Made by a program: the position numbers and the translations under genes. A stretch of 23,449 nt of DNA from contig CAYZHG010000033.1 of NCBI GenBank assembly GCA_964477455.1, positions 1 through 23,449 of the forward strand. The letters run 5' to 3'. The stretch comes from CAIOJG01 sp964477455. Its GTDB lineage: Bacteria > Patescibacteriota > Patescibacteriia > Magasanikbacterales > GWA2-37-8. This document shows positions 21,215 to 23,449 of this stretch, piece after piece; position 1 is the stretch's first letter, and each line of letters starts with the position of its first letter. The notes beneath the pieces were generated by a model. It saw only the letters and a program-made list of their open reading frames with translations. It did no database searches and was not told where the DNA came from.

Positions 21215-22453
21215 TTATAATTTAATGTCGAAAACGCCTGATTGTAACGCATCTGTAAAATAAACTTTATTTTTGGTTTGATCGTAATTAATGCTTTTGA
21301 TATTGTAATCACCACCTAGTGAAATGTTTGTTTTTAAACCTGTTTTTAGATCAATTTTGTACATATCATCATTTGAGTTGGCGGCGACCTCTGGCAAAAT
21401 GCCAGCTCCTTGTGGTAAATCTCGTGGTACTGCACAATATAATGTGTTTTCGCCAGCAAATGTACATTTATTTGCCCAGGTATTTAATTTTAGCATTTGG
21501 CGATTGTTATCAATGCTGTCACCATATGAATTGGTCACCCAAAGCTCCGGTTTAAAATTGCTACGTGAACTATAAACACTATATAAAAGTTTTTGGCCAG
21601 TAGGGGACCATTGAGGTTCAAAACCTAACCCTTCCACAGTGGCGGATTTAAAATTTTCTCCATGTAATCCCACAAACAAAACTTCTCGTCTTTCCCCACC
21701 AAGCGCCGCACCGGTCTGCGCAAAGGCAACTGTTTGGCGACTAGGGGACCAATTTATTTGAACTTTGTCGGCATTTTCTCCCATTGGTTCAACTAACGTA
21801 GTGCCACTGCCGTCATCATTTATGGTAACAAGCCAACGATTTTCTGGTGATAGCCCAATACTTTTGGCGGCGACTTGTGAGCTGTCTGGTGAGAATGAAA
21901 ATTCTTCCCAATGTTTTGGTAAGGAAGTTTGCTTTTGTTTTTCAAAATTATAAATTGTTTTTGAGCCATCTGGATATTCTAATACCGCTTTATCATTTTT
22001 ATTAGCCCAAGTAACATTTTTTACATTATAAAAAGTTTGATCTGATAATGAATTTATTTTTCCATCACTTGTGAGGTGATAAAATTTCCCATCGGCCGCA
22101 TTGTAATAGCGAATATTTCCAGTCGAACTATATCCAGGATAACTTACCGAATCTGATATAATTTTTGTAACTAGAGAGGCTTGTGTATATCCACCTGGTA
22201 CAATTTGTGGAATAGGAAGTTGAGAGGTTTCGATGCCTCGACCTAATGATCCACCAACTGTGCCTTCAGTAGTGGTGGTGACAACTCTTTCGCCAGCCCC
22301 TGGGAATTGTCCTACTTTTTCGGTAGTAGTGATTGGCTCTTGAGGCACAACAGTAGTTCCTTTTTTAAATAAAATAAAAAGACCAAAAGCAATCAACACC
22401 GCCGTCGTTAAAAGAGCAATGATTAATAAAATTCGCTTTAGAGCTGGATTCAT
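21215..22453 (-). CDS. Membrane-anchored beta-propeller-like protein
   Basis: A 412-aa protein with one N-terminal membrane helix (about 8-29, LLIIALLTTAVLIAFGLFILF) and a Thr/Glu-rich linker. After that comes a repetitive all-beta region of WD40/TolB-like character: WANKNDKAVLEYPDG, FSFSPDSSQVAAKS, INWSPSRQTVAFAQTG, PQWSPTGQKLLYSVYS and IDLKTG. Blades of this kind usually make protein-protein contacts, so a scaffold role at the outer face of the membrane is plausible. There is no catalytic motif. It lies between the partial membrane protein gene (32 nt upstream) and the DsbA-like gene (18 nt downstream). Confidence 0.82.
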   Translation of the reverse strand: MNPALKRILLIIALLTTAVLIAFGLFILFKKGTTVVPQEPITTTEKVGQFPGAGERVVTTTTEGTVGGSLGRGIETSQLPIPQIVPGGYTQASLVTKIISDSVSYPGYSSTGNIRYYNAADGKFYHLTSDGKINSLSDQTFYNVKNVTWANKNDKAVLEYPDGSKTIYNFEKQKQTSLPKHWEEFSFSPDSSQVAAKSIGLSPENRWLVTINDDGSGTTLVEPMGENADKVQINWSPSRQTVAFAQTGAALGGERREVLFVGLHGENFKSATVEGLGFEPQWSPTGQKLLYSVYSSRSNFKPELWVTNSYGDSIDNNRQMLKLNTWANKCTFAGENTLYCAVPRDLPQGAGILPEVAANSNDDMYKIDLKTGLKTNISLGGDYNIKSINYDQTKNKVYFTDALQSGVFDIKL

Positions 22454-22485
22454 ATATTTAAATTATTTAGTCATATTTTTTTTAA

Positions 22486-23449
22486 TTATTTTTTTGGTTG
22501 TTCGTTGGTGGTCGTAGGTTTGTTGGTTGTCGCAGGTTCGTTGGTAGTCGTAGGTTTTTTGGTTTCCGAAGCTTCTGGAGTTGATTGGTTTGTTTCTTGT
22601 TGGTCTTTTTGTACTCTATCTTGCTTACGATCATTTTTTGTTCCGGCTAACAAAACATTGATATTCTGAATTTCTTTTCTCAATACTATTTTCTTTTTGA
22701 GTGGCTCGATTTGTTTTTGAATTTTTTCAATCATCGGGTCAATAGTTTCTTTTAATATAAGAGTTACTGCCTTGCTAAGTCGGCCTGTGCTGGTACAAAA
22801 TTTAAAAATAAAAAATGGTATTGCTAAAATAGGAGAAATGGCAATGATAAAAAATCCAATTACAATTTCCGTAGTTGCCAATCCAATTTTACTTATGTTA
22901 AACAGTGATTCACTATAGTCCAGAATTGCTACCATAGCGTGTAATAATTCTTTGATTGATTTGAGCGTAACTAAGTTAGTTTGAAGAATTTTTATTTTTA
23001 CACTGTCTTTGGCGTTGGCTTTTCCAAAAGTAAGTGAAGTGAGTCTGGCATAAATGGATGGTGCGAATGTTTTTAACAAAAGCATCGCTGAATTGGTTTT
23101 CATTCCATCGACGGTTTTTTCTAGCGAAGCCAATTCGGTACCAAGTTTCTTTCTTTCCTTTTTTAATTTCTTTTGTCTACTTCTATCGCTTTGTAAATTG
23201 TTGGCAATGCTGGCAACTTTATTTTTAACGGTACCTTTGGCGTCGGTTGCCACATTTTTAATTTTGTTAGCAACGCCTTGTCCCATTTGTGAACCCAAGC
23301 CGGCCGCTCCTAGATCATTAACCCCTCTTGGTTGATTCATTGTATTAGCCACACCTTTTTGATCCTCAGGTGGTATCGTATTTGGAGTATGGTTAGAAGA
23401 GACGTGTGGGCCAGTTTGTTGTAGTGCTTCATTGTTAACGGTTGGCGGT
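22486..23449 (-). CDS. Membrane protein with repeat-rich tail (partial at window edge)
   Basis: The reading frame is open to the window edge without a stop, so the N-terminus is probably outside. A GTG at 23352 or ATG at 23340 are possible internal starts, but the codons upstream of them still read as a Pro/Asn/Thr-rich protein. Counting from the GTG, the visible 288 residues contain a basic coiled-coil-prone stretch (about 55-80, KKLKKERKKLGTELASLEK), one strong hydrophobic region (about 165-190, IVIGFFIIAISPILAIPFFIFKF), a second Lys/Glu helix and a disordered tail with three hexapeptide repeats (PTTTNE, PATTNK, PTTTNE). No known family was recognised. It is the first visible gene of the envelope operon and may be a membrane component of that apparatus. 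Confidence 0.8.
   Translation of the reverse strand, partial: PPTVNNEALQQTGPHVSSNHTPNTIPPEDQKGVANTMNQPRGVNDLGAAGLGSQMGQGVANKIKNVATDAKGTVKNKVASIANNLQSDRSRQKKLKKERKKLGTELASLEKTVDGMKTNSAMLLLKTFAPSIYARLTSLTFGKANAKDSVKIKILQTNLVTLKSIKELLHAMVAILDYSESLFNISKIGLATTEIVIGFFIIAISPILAIPFFIFKFCTSTGRLSKAVTLILKETIDPMIEKIQKQIEPLKKKIVLRKEIQNINVLLAGTKNDRKQDRVQKDQQETNQSTPEASETKKPTTTNEPATTNKPTTTNEQPKK
22501..22554 (-). repeat. Three tandem 18-bp units coding hexapeptide repeats
   Basis: Three in-register 18-bp units (22501-22518, 22519-22536, 22537-22554) encode PTTTNE, PATTNK and PTTTNE near the C-terminus of the partial membrane protein. The units differ at only a few bases, so copy number may vary between strains. 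Confidence 0.85.

Noticed and set aside
22495..22560. CRISPR-like repeat array
   Set aside because: The 18-bp units are directly adjacent without spacers and code in frame for hexapeptide repeats.
15880..23449. Reassignment of TGA as in some CPR lineages
   Set aside because: TGA ends recG and the 554-aa gene at sensible places, and tryptophan is encoded by TGG throughout.

Overview
The window looks like a chromosomal segment of an AT-rich, reduced-genome bacterium of the Candidate Phyla Radiation (Patescibacteria), most likely the Parcubacteria side. This is inferred from the ribosomal locus lacking rpmD (L30), which is missing throughout CPR, and rpmC (L29); from two VirB2/TrbC-like membrane proteins of a kind common in Patescibacteria; and from the near absence of Shine-Dalgarno sequences. 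TGA acts as a normal stop (recG, and the 554-aa gene in the minus operon), so the code-25 lineages (Gracilibacteria/Absconditabacteria) are unlikely. Lineage below phylum cannot be fixed from this sequence.

Positions 1-13013 (plus strand) hold an acidic protein gene with a possible Phd-like N-terminus, tuf, and a long S10-spc ribosomal cluster: rpsJ, rplC, rplD, rplW, rplB, rpsS, rplV, rpsC, rplP, rpsQ, rplN, rplX, rplE, rpsN, rpsH, rplF, rplR, rpsE, rplO, secY. Spacers are mostly 3-40 nt. The exceptions are structured: a promoter plus two leader structures before tuf; a 342-nt spacer before rplC with a consensus promoter and an internal terminator-like hairpin; and an 83-nt spacer with two stem-loops before rplX. 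A multi-branched terminator element follows secY.

Positions 13175-15292 encode the helicase RecG, with a predicted almost leaderless promoter. Next is an unusual island (about 15299-15764): a perfect TTGACA-N17-TATAAT promoter, a structured leader, a strong Shine-Dalgarno, a GTG-started 92-aa orphan ORF of higher GC, and a 19-bp perfect inverted repeat capped by a GAAA loop. A bidirectional terminator at 15838-15865 ends this side and the convergent minus-strand operon.

Positions 15880-23449 (minus strand) are a tight six-gene operon. In transcription order: a membrane protein with a repeat-rich tail, open at the window edge; a membrane-anchored beta-propeller-like protein; a DsbA-like thiol oxidoreductase; two paralogous secreted proteins with a VirB2/TrbC-like two-helix membrane core, one ending in a possible papain-like (NlpC/P60 or CHAP type) domain and the other in a clear M15 (VanY-type) peptidase; and radA. 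The simplest reading is a cell-envelope or type IV secretion-like apparatus whose cysteine-rich exported parts are oxidised by the DsbA-like protein and whose fused hydrolases remodel peptidoglycan, with radA riding at the 3' end. This pilin-core/peptidoglycan-hydrolase pair and the orphan island are the most promising novelties. No tRNA, rRNA, CRISPR or insertion sequence was seen.
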